DNA of 64,000 nucleotides from contig JACRDF010000024.1 in assembly GCA_016212925.1 (NCBI GenBank), positions 1 to 64,000 on the forward strand, in the 5' to 3' direction. The position numbers and the translations under genes were made by a program. Under the pieces are notes generated by a model that was given only the letters and a program-made list of their open reading frames with translations, made no database searches and was not told the origin of the DNA. The DNA is from Desulfomonile tiedjei. GTDB taxonomy: Bacteria; Desulfobacterota; Desulfomonilia; Desulfomonilales; Desulfomonilaceae. Below are positions 26,763 to 34,482 of the stretch, one piece after another. Within the stretch, counting starts at the first letter, position 1; the number at the start of each line of letters is the position of its first letter.

Positions 26763-26993
26763 ATGAAGACAGTGCGATACGTGTACTGCTAGGACGAAGG
26801 AATGTGGCTGGGGTACATCGAGGAGTTTCCGGACTACATGACGCAGGGAGAAACCCTGGATGAACTTCAGGAAAATCTGAAGGACATCTACGATGACCTC
26901 GCAGGAGACAAGGTTCCCGGAGTTCCTCATGCTACTCCAACTGCCCGAAGTGTCAGGGACAAGAAGTCGTTCCATATGACGATTGACGGCTAA
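26763..26993 (+). pseudogene. hicB antitoxin gene interrupted by an in-frame TAG
   Basis: Reading from ATG 26763 gives MKTVRYVYC, then a TAG stop at codon 10, then DEGMWLGYIEEFPDYMTQGETLDELQ and onward to TAA 26993. The usual HicB of this type reads VYWQDEGMWLGY, so a CAG (Gln) codon appears to have become TAG. A shorter product could restart at ATG 26802, which has GAAGG in front. It would lack the first strand of the fold, so it is probably not a working antitoxin. Confidence 0.7.
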
Positions 26994-27071
26994 AAGAAGC
27001 GACAAGAGATAACAAGCCCTCGGGTGGTTCCCGTTCGTGAAGCGGGGGCGTTAAGCATGGTTTGGCGTTAG
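26994..27071 (+). pseudogene. Possible decayed hicA remnant
   Basis: Just after the broken hicB, one frame reads KKRQEI...VVPVREAGALSMVW and stops. This loosely recalls the start of HicA (KRRDLI...GW..VREGG.HS), apparently shortened and shifted in frame. It is too short to be sure. Confidence 0.25.
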
Positions 27072-27094
27072 ACCATAGATAGGTTAGACTATAG

Positions 27095-27346
27095 TTGGTT
27101 AATTGGCATCGCTTCACTCCGTCAGACATCGAGTATGACTTTGAGCGAGATAAGCTAGGAGTTCATGGCGTGGCTTTCAATGAGGCGGTGGAATGCTTCT
27201 TTTCGGGTTTCGAGGTGCGCAGGAACAAGGAATTTAGAGGTCGTTATCAGTTGCACGGCAAGACGGTCGGGGGGCGTAGACTGAAGATCATCTTTCAGCT
27301 CAAGCCGAAAGGCGTAGTTCGTATTATTACAGGGTGGCCCATATGA
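27095..27346 (+). CDS. brnT: BrnT-type toxin
   Basis: 83 residues from a TTG start at 27095 with only a weak ribosome-binding site. The BrnT layout is clear: IEYDFERDKLGVHGVAFNEAVECFF near the N-terminus, RGRYQLHGKTVGGRRLKIIFQLKPKGVVRIITGW at the end. BrnT is a RelE-fold ribonuclease toxin. Its stop overlaps the ATG of the next gene (ATGA at 27343-27346), giving the usual toxin-first brnTA order. Confidence 0.8.
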   Translation: MVNWHRFTPSDIEYDFERDKLGVHGVAFNEAVECFFSGFEVRRNKEFRGRYQLHGKTVGGRRLKIIFQLKPKGVVRIITGWPI

Positions 27347-27678
27347 TCACAAAGAGTAAGACTACGAAAAGAAAACCTTCTGAAGAAGAAATTGATAGCA
27401 TGGTGGTGGCCCAAGCCGACAATGATTCGGCGTGGGAGGAGCCCATTCAGGTTCGCAGGACCAAAGCCGCCTCTTTGTCCATCCCTGCCAAACTTGCTGC
27501 AAGAGCCGCTTTCTTGGCCAAGCTCCACAGGGAGAAGAGCATCGAAGAGTGGCTTACTCGAATTATTCGTGAGCGGATTGAGCTTGAGGAGATTGCTTTT
27601 TCTGAGGTCAAACGCGAGCTTAAAGGAAAGCAAACCCAGTCCGGTCGCCGCCTCAAGACGCCGAACAACCAAGCTTGA
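27343..27678 (+). CDS. brnA: BrnA/CopG-like antitoxin
   Basis: 111 residues from ATG 27343, overlapping the brnT stop. The N-terminal half is charged and probably binds the toxin (EEEIDSMVVAQADNDSAWEEP). The C-terminal half looks like a ribbon-helix-helix (VRRTKAASLSIPAKLAARAAFLAKLHREKSIEEWLTRIIRERI), as in BrnA and CopG-type antitoxins, which dimerise and repress their own promoter. The tail after the fold is basic. Confidence 0.8.
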   Translation: MITKSKTTKRKPSEEEIDSMVVAQADNDSAWEEPIQVRRTKAASLSIPAKLAARAAFLAKLHREKSIEEWLTRIIRERIELEEIAFSEVKRELKGKQTQSGRRLKTPNNQA

Positions 27679-27752
27679 GGATCATCTGCACAATGAGAAC
27701 CCCTTCAGAGTCATTGCCCGCCTAACAGCAATCTCCGAGCCTGACTTAAACA

Positions 27753-28517
27753 CTACCAGATGGTCCAGCCCCCGTCGATGAAGATGGTTTGGCCGGTGAT
27801 AAAATCCGATGCTCGGGAGGCCAGGAAGATCACGAGCCCGGCAAGTTCTTCGGGCTGCCCCCATCGCCCCATCGGAGTACGGTCTACGATGAAGCCAAAG
27901 CGTTCCGGGTCGTTTCTCAATTGGGCCACCAGAGGAGTTTCAAAGTAGGTCGGGCCTATGGCGTTGACCTGTACGCCTTGTTTTGCCCATTCCAGGGCCA
28001 TCACTTTGGTCATCTGTATTACGCCGCCCTTGCTGGAAGCATAGGCCAACTGGGACGGAAGCGCCACGGCCCCAAGAATGGAGGCCATGTTGATAACCTT
28101 GCCGGACCCGCGGGAAAGCATTGCGGGAACCACTGCGCGGGCCATCAGGAAATAACCCTTCAGGTTCGTGTTTAGTACGGTGTCCCACTCTTCGGGGGAC
28201 AGTTCGAGGACAGGCTTTCGGACATTTACACCTGCATTGTTTACAAGGATGTCTACGTATCCAAAGGCTCCCAGCGTACTCTTCACATTCTCGTCTACCG
28301 ACAGGTGGTCCAGAACGTCTACGCAGAAGATCTCGGCTCGCCGACCCAGGGACTGCACGGATTCCTTGACCGCCTGGAGTTCTTCTTTGTTCCGTGCGTA
28401 CAGGGCCACGTCCGCGCCCGCACCTGCCAGGGCCAGCGCCATTGCCTTGCCCAGGCCCTTGGATGCGCCGGTCACCAGGGCCACTCGGCCTGATAAGTCA
28501 AAGAGTTCTTGGGTCAT
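27753..28517 (-). CDS. Short-chain dehydrogenase/reductase (SDR)
   Basis: 254 residues, a classical SDR with all key motifs: cofactor-binding TGASKGLGKAMA, VNNAGVN, catalytic Ser in INMASILG, catalytic Tyr and Lys in YASSKGG, and the GGWTIW C-terminus. It reduces or oxidises a hydroxyl/keto group with NAD(P). It resembles the glucose/gluconate or 3-hydroxyacyl-type SDRs, but the substrate cannot be told from sequence. The location next to a dehydratase, CoA ligase and aminotransferase suggests an oxidation step of the same pathway. Confidence 0.9.
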   Translation of the reverse strand: MTQELFDLSGRVALVTGASKGLGKAMALALAGAGADVALYARNKEELQAVKESVQSLGRRAEIFCVDVLDHLSVDENVKSTLGAFGYVDILVNNAGVNVRKPVLELSPEEWDTVLNTNLKGYFLMARAVVPAMLSRGSGKVINMASILGAVALPSQLAYASSKGGVIQMTKVMALEWAKQGVQVNAIGPTYFETPLVAQLRNDPERFGFIVDRTPMGRWGQPEELAGLVIFLASRASDFITGQTIFIDGGWTIW

Positions 28518-28557
28518 GTGGATTCATCCTCGTTATTTCTTGGAACTTCGAGCGGCG

Positions 28558-28577
28558 GGCACGGCATGCCGTGCCCC
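28558..28577. repeat. 20-bp perfect palindrome, family B, copy 2
   Basis: Exact copy of the palindrome at 7723-7742, followed by the same CTAC. It lies in the gap between the SDR gene and the small CGGC protein gene. Confidence 0.8.
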
Positions 28578-28674
28578 TACAAACCATCGCGGCCGGTTAC
28601 TATAGTGATCCTCAAAGGTTTTTCCTGAATGGAGTAGTCCCGCGTTGGCGGGACACCCACCGGTCAATCCGTGA

Positions 28675-29058
28675 TTACTTTCGAGAACTGGTATGAACCA
28701 CAGCCGAATAGGTGTGAGAAGAAGCGATTGTCTCCCAGATAATCTCGGCCAACTCCTCTTCGGCAACCGGTCTGTGATCCACGTGGGCGCCCTCCACCGA
28801 AATACAGCGAGGCAACCCGGCGGCCTCGGCATACTCCTCTTCAAGGCATGCTCGGGGGCAACCGTTGACCAGCAGCAACCAGTCGGCCTCGCCATCTGAG
28901 GAAGGAACGGCTTGCGTTCCCGTGGATCGCATGATCTCCCTCAAACGGCTCACCACCGCGCCTCGATCTATTTCGGGATTACAGCCTCCGCAATACCGAA
29001 CGCGAATATGTGTGGGTTGGTCCTCCATTTTCGCTGCAACGCTGATCAGCCTCGACAA
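28675..29058 (-). CDS. Small cysteine-containing protein with a YCGGCNPEIDR motif
   Basis: 127 residues from a TTG at 29058 that has GGAG five bases upstream, or 117 from ATG 29028. It shows VRYCGGCNPEIDRGAVVSRLREI, later WLLLVNGCPRACLEEE and an acidic tail. The Cys pairs could bind a metal or an Fe-S cluster, and the fold looks like a thioredoxin-like or small redox domain. The function is not known. It is 81 bases downstream of the dehydratase gene on the same strand and probably co-transcribed. Confidence 0.65.
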   Translation of the reverse strand: MSRLISVAAKMEDQPTHIRVRYCGGCNPEIDRGAVVSRLREIMRSTGTQAVPSSDGEADWLLLVNGCPRACLEEEYAEAAGLPRCISVEGAHVDHRPVAEEELAEIIWETIASSHTYSAVVHTSSRK

Positions 29059-29139
29059 CTATGCTCCATCGGGAGGTATATCCCGGAACACCTCAAACGG
29101 ACAAATTGCGATGGACAAGGATTTCTCGTGAAAATCCCT

Positions 29140-30690
29140 TTAGCCGGTGATTCGATGGCAGATCTTGACCTTTCCGGCCTGGATCTTCTCCTTTGTCTCC
29201 TGCCAGTATTCTTCTTCAGGTTTCCCGAGGATCTTTTCGAACGTCTCGTCTTTCCTTATACCCGCAATGGTTTCCGCAAGTTCTCGCTTCTTTTCAATGC
29301 CGCTGCGGCGCGCGATAATGATTTTCTGCGCTGCCGGTGAACCCGCGCCGTGCATTGCTTCGGGCAGGCCCGCGCCGATGGACATGCTTTCGATCAGCCT
29401 TAGCATCTTGAGAATGTCGTGCACGTCCACCCCTTCTCTGCCGGCGAAATATTCCGCAACCACCTCCCCTACGTCGGGGTTGTTCATGTCGCTCTCCGAA
29501 GGCAGGGTAATGATCTTCCCTCCTGCTATGTCCTGCGCGACACGCATCCACTCATAAACCATGCGAGTGATGTTCAGTTTGGTGACACTGGCAAGCAGAG
29601 GATTCACGCCGTAGGCTCCGGAGGCCGTCTTGTGGCCTTCATAAGAGCAGGCCAGAGAGCAGGACCAGCAAGTTTCGGCCAAGGCGACCATTTCGGTGAG
29701 CTTGTCCAGAATATGAGAGGCTTTGGCAACGCCGTGCGCATCCGCAAGCCATTGGGAGCCGCCGCACACTACGTCCGCAAGTCCTACTTTGCACCCGCCA
29801 TAGTTGGCTCTGTGATGCGCAGCGAAGGTCTCTACCAATTGGCCCGCAAACTCGTATTCCCCGGCCATGAAAACTCTTTCCCAGGGGACAAATACGTCTT
29901 TGAACAGGATAAGCGCTTCTCCGCCTACGCAGGCATACTTGGGATTGCCGGAGTCCAAGGGGCTTTCGAGCCGACGGCTGTCATTGGTTTGCCGCGCGAA
30001 AATGAGCTTTATGCCTTTTGCGTTCACCGGGACCGCGAAAGAAACGGCAAAGTCTTTGTCCTCTTCTCCCATGGCTCGTGTCGGCATTACCAGGATTTCG
30101 TGGGAGTTAATAACACCTGTTATGTGGGCTTTGGCGCCGTTCACGACTATGCCGTCGTCTCGGCGTTCCGAAATGTGGAGGTACAGTTTCGGGTTCTTTT
30201 GTTGGTGGGGTCTGAGGCTGCGGTCTCCTCGGGCGTCGGTCATTGCGCCCGCGGACATGTAGTCCCGCTCCTGGACGTACTGGAGAAAGTCCTTGAATCG
30301 CTCGTGGTAGTTGGTCCCGTGTTTTGCGTCCATGTCGTACGTCATGGCGTACATGGTGTTCAGTCCGTCGAAGCCCACGCACCGCTGGAAGCAGGTCCCT
30401 GTCTTCTGGCCCAGCAAGCGCATCATGCGCACCTTTTTGACCAGATCGTCGATGCTTTGATGTATGTGGGTGAACCGGTTGATTTTGCGGCCGGTGAGAT
30501 GGGAGGTTGCTGTCATGATCTCCTCGTGCAGAGGATCATGGGCCAGTTCGTAAGTCATTGCCGCGGTATGTATGTGAGGTGCGAACATGGGCTCGTCCAC
30601 CACATTGGTCACTTTCTCACCCATGAAATAGACCTCGGGTTCCAATTGTCTCAACGATTCGATGTATTCACGTCCTGTCATAATTGCCAT
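29140..30690 (-). CDS. 4-hydroxybutyryl-CoA dehydratase/vinylacetyl-CoA isomerase-like flavo-Fe-S enzyme
   Basis: 516 residues, a member of the HpaB/AbfD family with an acyl-CoA-dehydrogenase-like fold. The four Fe-S ligands known from AbfD of Clostridium aminobutyricum (Cys99, Cys103, His292, Cys299) are matched here by Cys100 and Cys104 in TGTCFQRC, and His293 and Cys300 in HRANYGGCK with the same seven-residue spacing, followed by Lys301. FAD-type features (RGDRSLRPHQQ, GAKAHITGVINSHEI) are present. This points to a [4Fe-4S]-FAD dehydratase of 4-hydroxyacyl-CoA, not a monooxygenase. Neighbours supply a CoA ligase and an SDR. The exact substrate may be 4-hydroxybutyryl-CoA or a related acid. 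It is oxygen-sensitive by family. Confidence 0.85.
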   Translation of the reverse strand: MAIMTGREYIESLRQLEPEVYFMGEKVTNVVDEPMFAPHIHTAAMTYELAHDPLHEEIMTATSHLTGRKINRFTHIHQSIDDLVKKVRMMRLLGQKTGTCFQRCVGFDGLNTMYAMTYDMDAKHGTNYHERFKDFLQYVQERDYMSAGAMTDARGDRSLRPHQQKNPKLYLHISERRDDGIVVNGAKAHITGVINSHEILVMPTRAMGEEDKDFAVSFAVPVNAKGIKLIFARQTNDSRRLESPLDSGNPKYACVGGEALILFKDVFVPWERVFMAGEYEFAGQLVETFAAHHRANYGGCKVGLADVVCGGSQWLADAHGVAKASHILDKLTEMVALAETCWSCSLACSYEGHKTASGAYGVNPLLASVTKLNITRMVYEWMRVAQDIAGGKIITLPSESDMNNPDVGEVVAEYFAGREGVDVHDILKMLRLIESMSIGAGLPEAMHGAGSPAAQKIIIARRSGIEKKRELAETIAGIRKDETFEKILGKPEEEYWQETKEKIQAGKVKICHRITG

Positions 30691-30755
30691 GGCCGGATTC
30701 TCCTTTTGGGGCTCATAAAGGTTGCTCTGGAAGTGAAGAATTTCTCATAAAGGGC

Positions 30756-32438
30756 CTACTTGTTCTCCGGTTTTCGGAGGGCCCTGCGCAAGAATTTTCC
30801 CGTCAAAGTCTTGGGGATCTCTGAAACAAACTCAACCTGTCTCGGGTATTTGTACGCTGCCATCCGACTCTTGCAGAAGGCTACGATTTCGTCGGAGGTT
30901 ACCGAACGGTCCAAACCATCTTTCAGCGCGACGAACGCCTTCACGGTCTCTCCTCGATACTGGTCGGGCACGCCCACAACAGCGGCTTCACGGACGGCCG
31001 GATGTTGATACAACACATCTTCCACATCTCTCGGCCATACCTTGAACCCCGACGCGATTATAAGGTCCTTCTTTCGATCAACTACATAGAACCAGCCCTT
31101 CTCGTCCATCTTCCCAACGTCTCCGCTGTGAAGCCACCCCGATCTTATGGCATGGGCCGTTTCGTCGGGCTTGTTCCAGTATCCGGGTATAATCATCGGA
31201 CCACGATTCACTATTTCACCCACTTCGCCCGGGGCCAGCTCACGCGAGCCGTCCTCGAGGTCCACAATTTTGGAAACGGAATTGGGCACGGGCACGCCCA
31301 CAGATAGAGCGCCGCTCTCTTCGTCCACCGGCGCGTCTTGACCGAGTGGGGTGATGTGCGACGGTGAATTGGTCTCGGTCATTCCGTAAACATTGTGAAG
31401 AAGCAGGCCTGTCAACTGCTGAAACTGATCGACCACGGCCTTGGAAACAGGGGCTCCGCCGCTGTACGCTTTCCTGAAACTCGACAAGTCCCTCTTTTTG
31501 ATATCCGGGTGATTCGTCATGGCTATGTAGACTGTGATGGAAGCAACCGTCATGGTGACTTTCCAGCGCTCTATGAGCCTGAGGGCCTCTCCGGCATCGA
31601 ACCTGTAGAACAGCACCACCGGAATCCCCGCCAGAGCGGCAATGGCCGCGTGCGCGACTTCACCCGTAACGTGAAAGAGCGGCGCCACGCCCAGGACCAC
31701 ATCGCCCGGGTCGATACGCATCATGGCTTGGTAAACGCGAGCGCTGAAAGCTATGTTTCCATGGGTGTTCATGGCGCCCTTGGGCTGACCCGTGGTGCCG
31801 GAGGTATAGGTCAGGTAAGCCACGTCTTCCGGTGAGACCTGGTGCGGCTCGACTGTCCTGTCGCAATGCTCCTCCAGAATCTCTTGCAGATCCAGGCAGC
31901 CTGGAACGGTCATGCGCTTCATGGCCTTGAGCATACCTGGAACAGGCGAATCGGCAGGCAGCAGATCCAGGGCCGAGGTCGTAACGACCCGCTCGATAGT
32001 TGTGCTCTTCAGAAAGGAAAGATCCAGCCTGGACGCAATTTCGTCCATGGTGAGAAGTAGTTTGGCACCCGAATCACGACAGAAGTACGACAGTTCCTCT
32101 TCCTTGTACATAGGATTCACGGGCACCACGATGATGCCGAGTTTCCATGCTGCGTACACGGATATGAGGAACTGGGGTATGTTTTGGAGGTCCACTATGA
32201 TCCGGTCACCGGCATGAAGCCCAAAGCCACAGAAGGCCGCTGCCAAAGACTCCGACATTCCATCAATTTCCCCATAGGAAATTGCGTGCTCAAAATAACA
32301 GACCGCGGTATGACCGGAACAGGACCGCACGGATTTGTTGAAGTCATCTATGGCCGTAGCCGGCCCTGTCTCCAAATCATGAGAAACCCAATCCGGATAA
32401 GAACTTAACCAGGGCCTCTTCTCATAAACCGATTCCAT
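30756..32438 (-). CDS. Acyl-CoA ligase (AMP-forming)
   Basis: 560 residues of the ANL superfamily. The P-loop-like motif YTSGTTGQPKGAMNTHGN is intact. Further motifs are VYGMTETNSPS, GEIVNRGPMIIPGYW, WLHSGDVGKMDEKGWFYVVDRKKDLI, and the catalytic Lys region KTLTGKFLRR near the C-terminus. It activates a carboxylic acid to its CoA thioester through an acyl-AMP. The 65-base gap to the dehydratase gene suggests one transcript with it. It may supply the CoA thioester used by the dehydratase. Confidence 0.9.
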   Translation of the reverse strand: MESVYEKRPWLSSYPDWVSHDLETGPATAIDDFNKSVRSCSGHTAVCYFEHAISYGEIDGMSESLAAAFCGFGLHAGDRIIVDLQNIPQFLISVYAAWKLGIIVVPVNPMYKEEELSYFCRDSGAKLLLTMDEIASRLDLSFLKSTTIERVVTTSALDLLPADSPVPGMLKAMKRMTVPGCLDLQEILEEHCDRTVEPHQVSPEDVAYLTYTSGTTGQPKGAMNTHGNIAFSARVYQAMMRIDPGDVVLGVAPLFHVTGEVAHAAIAALAGIPVVLFYRFDAGEALRLIERWKVTMTVASITVYIAMTNHPDIKKRDLSSFRKAYSGGAPVSKAVVDQFQQLTGLLLHNVYGMTETNSPSHITPLGQDAPVDEESGALSVGVPVPNSVSKIVDLEDGSRELAPGEVGEIVNRGPMIIPGYWNKPDETAHAIRSGWLHSGDVGKMDEKGWFYVVDRKKDLIIASGFKVWPRDVEDVLYQHPAVREAAVVGVPDQYRGETVKAFVALKDGLDRSVTSDEIVAFCKSRMAAYKYPRQVEFVSEIPKTLTGKFLRRALRKPENK

Positions 32439-32543
32439 AATGCCCCCTTAATACCGCCGAAAGAGAAACCCGGAGGAAACTTTCTTGTGTAATCCCGCGT
32501 CCCGCGGGATCTTCCGGGTTTCCTTGAAAAAACTCTATGTCTA

Positions 32544-32652
32544 GTCCGCTGACCAGCTTTCGCTGTCAGCGAAAGCTGGTCAGCGGACAGGATATAGAAG
32601 TTTTTGGAAAGGGGTGCGGGGAGGAACCTTTTTACAAAAAGGTTCTCCCCGC
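32544..32652. repeat. Two-hairpin compound repeat (family G), copy 1
   Basis: Hairpin 1 (32544-32588) has perfect 22-bp arms and a one-base loop, beginning GTCCGCTGACCAGCTTTCGC. Hairpin 2 (32616-32652) is GCGGGGAGGAACC...GGTTCTCCCCGC. The joining sequence AGAAGTTTTTGGAAAGGGG matches copy 2 (37720-37827) in the opposite orientation. Confidence 0.85.
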
Positions 32653-32662
32653 AAACTTTTCC

Positions 32663-34039
32663 CTAGTCAGCGCCGCCGGTACATTTCAGGATTTGGCCGG
32701 TGACGTATTTCGACGAGTCGCCTGCCAGGAAGGACACGGCCTCTGTCACATCCGTCAGCTCTCCCATACGGAACGCGGGGATTTCTTTGACCAGTTGATC
32801 CGCCAGCTCTTTCTGAATCTTGGATGGGCGTATGGCCTTGATGAAGCCCGGCACGATACAGTTGACGTTGACTCTGAATTTGGCCACATCTTTGGCGGAA
32901 GCGAGTGTCAAGGCTATTACCGCACCCTTAGCGGTTTCGTAACTGAGGGAATTGGCGTACCTGTCCCAAGCCCACGGCGCTATGTAAATGATGCGGCCTG
33001 AAGATCTCCTGACCATGCTTTCTTGAACCGCGGCAGCGGTGTTCTCGGCTCGTGTCACGTTGTCCTGTAGTCGCTTGGCGGCTTTGAGCCTGTCTCGCGG
33101 GGGCCCGGAAGCCTTCAGATTCCCTATTCCCAAGTCGTGAATGTAAATATCAACAGGGCCGTTTTCTTCTTCCATCCGTTGGAACAAATCTGGAGTCATC
33201 GGCCCGTGTTCTGCAGCAGAATAGCACGAGAGGGTCGCGGAGGTTTTGGGATTGATCACGGGGTGTTCACGGCCCCTTTTCGGACCGTCTACATAGGTTG
33301 CCAACCGCGCGCCATGGGACAGAAGGAAACATATGACGGCCGTGCCCAGCACAGTACCGCCGTTTGCCACAATTGCGGACTTCCCTTCCAGAGGCCGCAA
33401 CTCTGTGCCGGGATTTGCCTCGACAAGATCTCTTTTTAATAATCCTCGAAAGAGCAGGTCCAGAATGGTCTTTTCGACATCCAGAGCACTGGCGTGGCCT
33501 CTAAGGTCCCATCTCTTGAGGACCCACGCGTCTACCATGGATTTGATCAAATTTGCCACAACCCGTGCATTGCACTCACGGAGCACCTTTGTTTTTACGC
33601 ATTGGTCAATTATGGACTCGAATGCCTCCAGGTGCGCGCGTTCCTTCTTCAAGAGGCTTCTCAGGAGCGGTTTCTTGAGGATGTGGCCTTCCTGGTAAAT
33701 CAGCATGATCGCGTCCGCGAGTTTGTCCATGGTATTGAACTCTGCACGGATCATGCGGCGCAGCTTTTCAAGGGGTTCCGCCGCCTGCTCCACGACTTGC
33801 TTCATGGCTTCCATAGCTGAGCTGGCCGAGAACTGGTGGATCAAGAAGAATATGTCCTCTTTGGATCCGACATAGTCATATATGTTGCCCTGACTCAGAC
33901 CCGTTTCTTCTGCAAGATTTCTGAGGGTGGTTTTGTGAAACCCCTTTTTTGCAAAGAGCTTGATCGCGGCGAGAAGGATCTGTTCACGTCGTTTTTCTAC
34001 TAATTCCAGGTTCTTGACTGTTGTTGGGATGGTGTTCAT
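32663..34039 (-). CDS. TetR-type regulator fused to a degenerate SDR domain
   Basis: 458 residues from ATG 34039 (AGGGGA seven bases upstream). Residues about 18-65 are a TetR helix-turn-helix (ILLAAIKLFAKKGFHKTTLRNLAEETGLSQGNIYDYVGSKEDIF). About 66-205 is a helical ligand/dimer domain. About 215-458 is an SDR fold. Active-site Tyr367 and Lys371 (YETAK) remain, and VNVNCIVPGFI is conserved. The usual NNAG is replaced by HDLGIGN and the catalytic Ser position reads IAPWA, so activity is doubtful. It may sense a nucleotide or CoA-linked metabolite through the SDR part. It lies next to the acyl-CoA ligase gene and divergent from the Liv importer operon, and could control either. Confidence 0.85.
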   Translation of the reverse strand: MNTIPTTVKNLELVEKRREQILLAAIKLFAKKGFHKTTLRNLAEETGLSQGNIYDYVGSKEDIFFLIHQFSASSAMEAMKQVVEQAAEPLEKLRRMIRAEFNTMDKLADAIMLIYQEGHILKKPLLRSLLKKERAHLEAFESIIDQCVKTKVLRECNARVVANLIKSMVDAWVLKRWDLRGHASALDVEKTILDLLFRGLLKRDLVEANPGTELRPLEGKSAIVANGGTVLGTAVICFLLSHGARLATYVDGPKRGREHPVINPKTSATLSCYSAAEHGPMTPDLFQRMEEENGPVDIYIHDLGIGNLKASGPPRDRLKAAKRLQDNVTRAENTAAAVQESMVRRSSGRIIYIAPWAWDRYANSLSYETAKGAVIALTLASAKDVAKFRVNVNCIVPGFIKAIRPSKIQKELADQLVKEIPAFRMGELTDVTEAVSFLAGDSSKYVTGQILKCTGGAD

Positions 34040-34101
34040 ATCGGGTCCCCTGGGGGGAGAAGGTTGTCGAACGCTCACTCATCTTCCGAGTGCCTGTTCA
34101 C

Positions 34102-34129
34102 ATCTTAGACAAATAAAATGCCGTGTCAA
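34102..34129 (-). promoter_or_regulatory. Sigma-70 promoter for the TetR-SDR gene
   Basis: On the minus strand a consensus TTGACA (34129-34124) is followed after 16 bases by TAAGAT (34107-34102), about 60 bases before the start at 34039. Confidence 0.6.
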
Positions 34130-34230
34130 CCACAACCTCCTCGGCTCGTTACACCTTACCAGGAGCTGGAAATGTATGTTTTGTCGCGAAACCGGCCCCG
34201 TACCGGTCGGAGGTTGCCATGAGGAAATTC

Positions 34231-34260
34231 TTGACATTCAAGAATTCAAAAAGCTAATCA
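34231..34260 (+). promoter_or_regulatory. Possible promoter for the Liv importer operon
   Basis: TTGACA (34231-34236), an 18-base spacer, then TAATCA (34255-34260), about 220 bases upstream of the first importer gene. The -35 is consensus; the -10 and the distance are only fair. The rest of the 34040-34482 gap has no coding signal. Confidence 0.3.
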
Positions 34261-34482
34261 TGCAAGTAGTCCCACACCTTTCGAGCCCTGCCTTTCCGAG
34301 GCTTTCAAGCGACCGGTTCAAAAAACGAAGCCAAGGAGAGCTTAAGAGTGTTTTTCGGTAATCCGGGTTTTACAACAGTCTATCCCTCATGAAATGTGAA
34401 CTTCTAACGCCTCTACGTTACGCCGATATGGCTGCAGGATATTCCGGGCCTGAATACGGCAGGAAAGAAAAGGAGGAGGAAT

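Noticed and set aside
26790-26792. TAG in hicB as a pyrrolysine codon
   Set aside because: The position matches a normal Gln (CAG) in this HicB type, and nothing in the window suggests pyrrolysine machinery. A plain nonsense mutation is simpler.
29419-30750. 443-residue open frame antisense to the dehydratase gene
   Set aside because: It lies wholly opposite a gene with clear family motifs, and its translation is Cys/His/Val-rich with no recognisable domain. It is a high-GC shadow frame.
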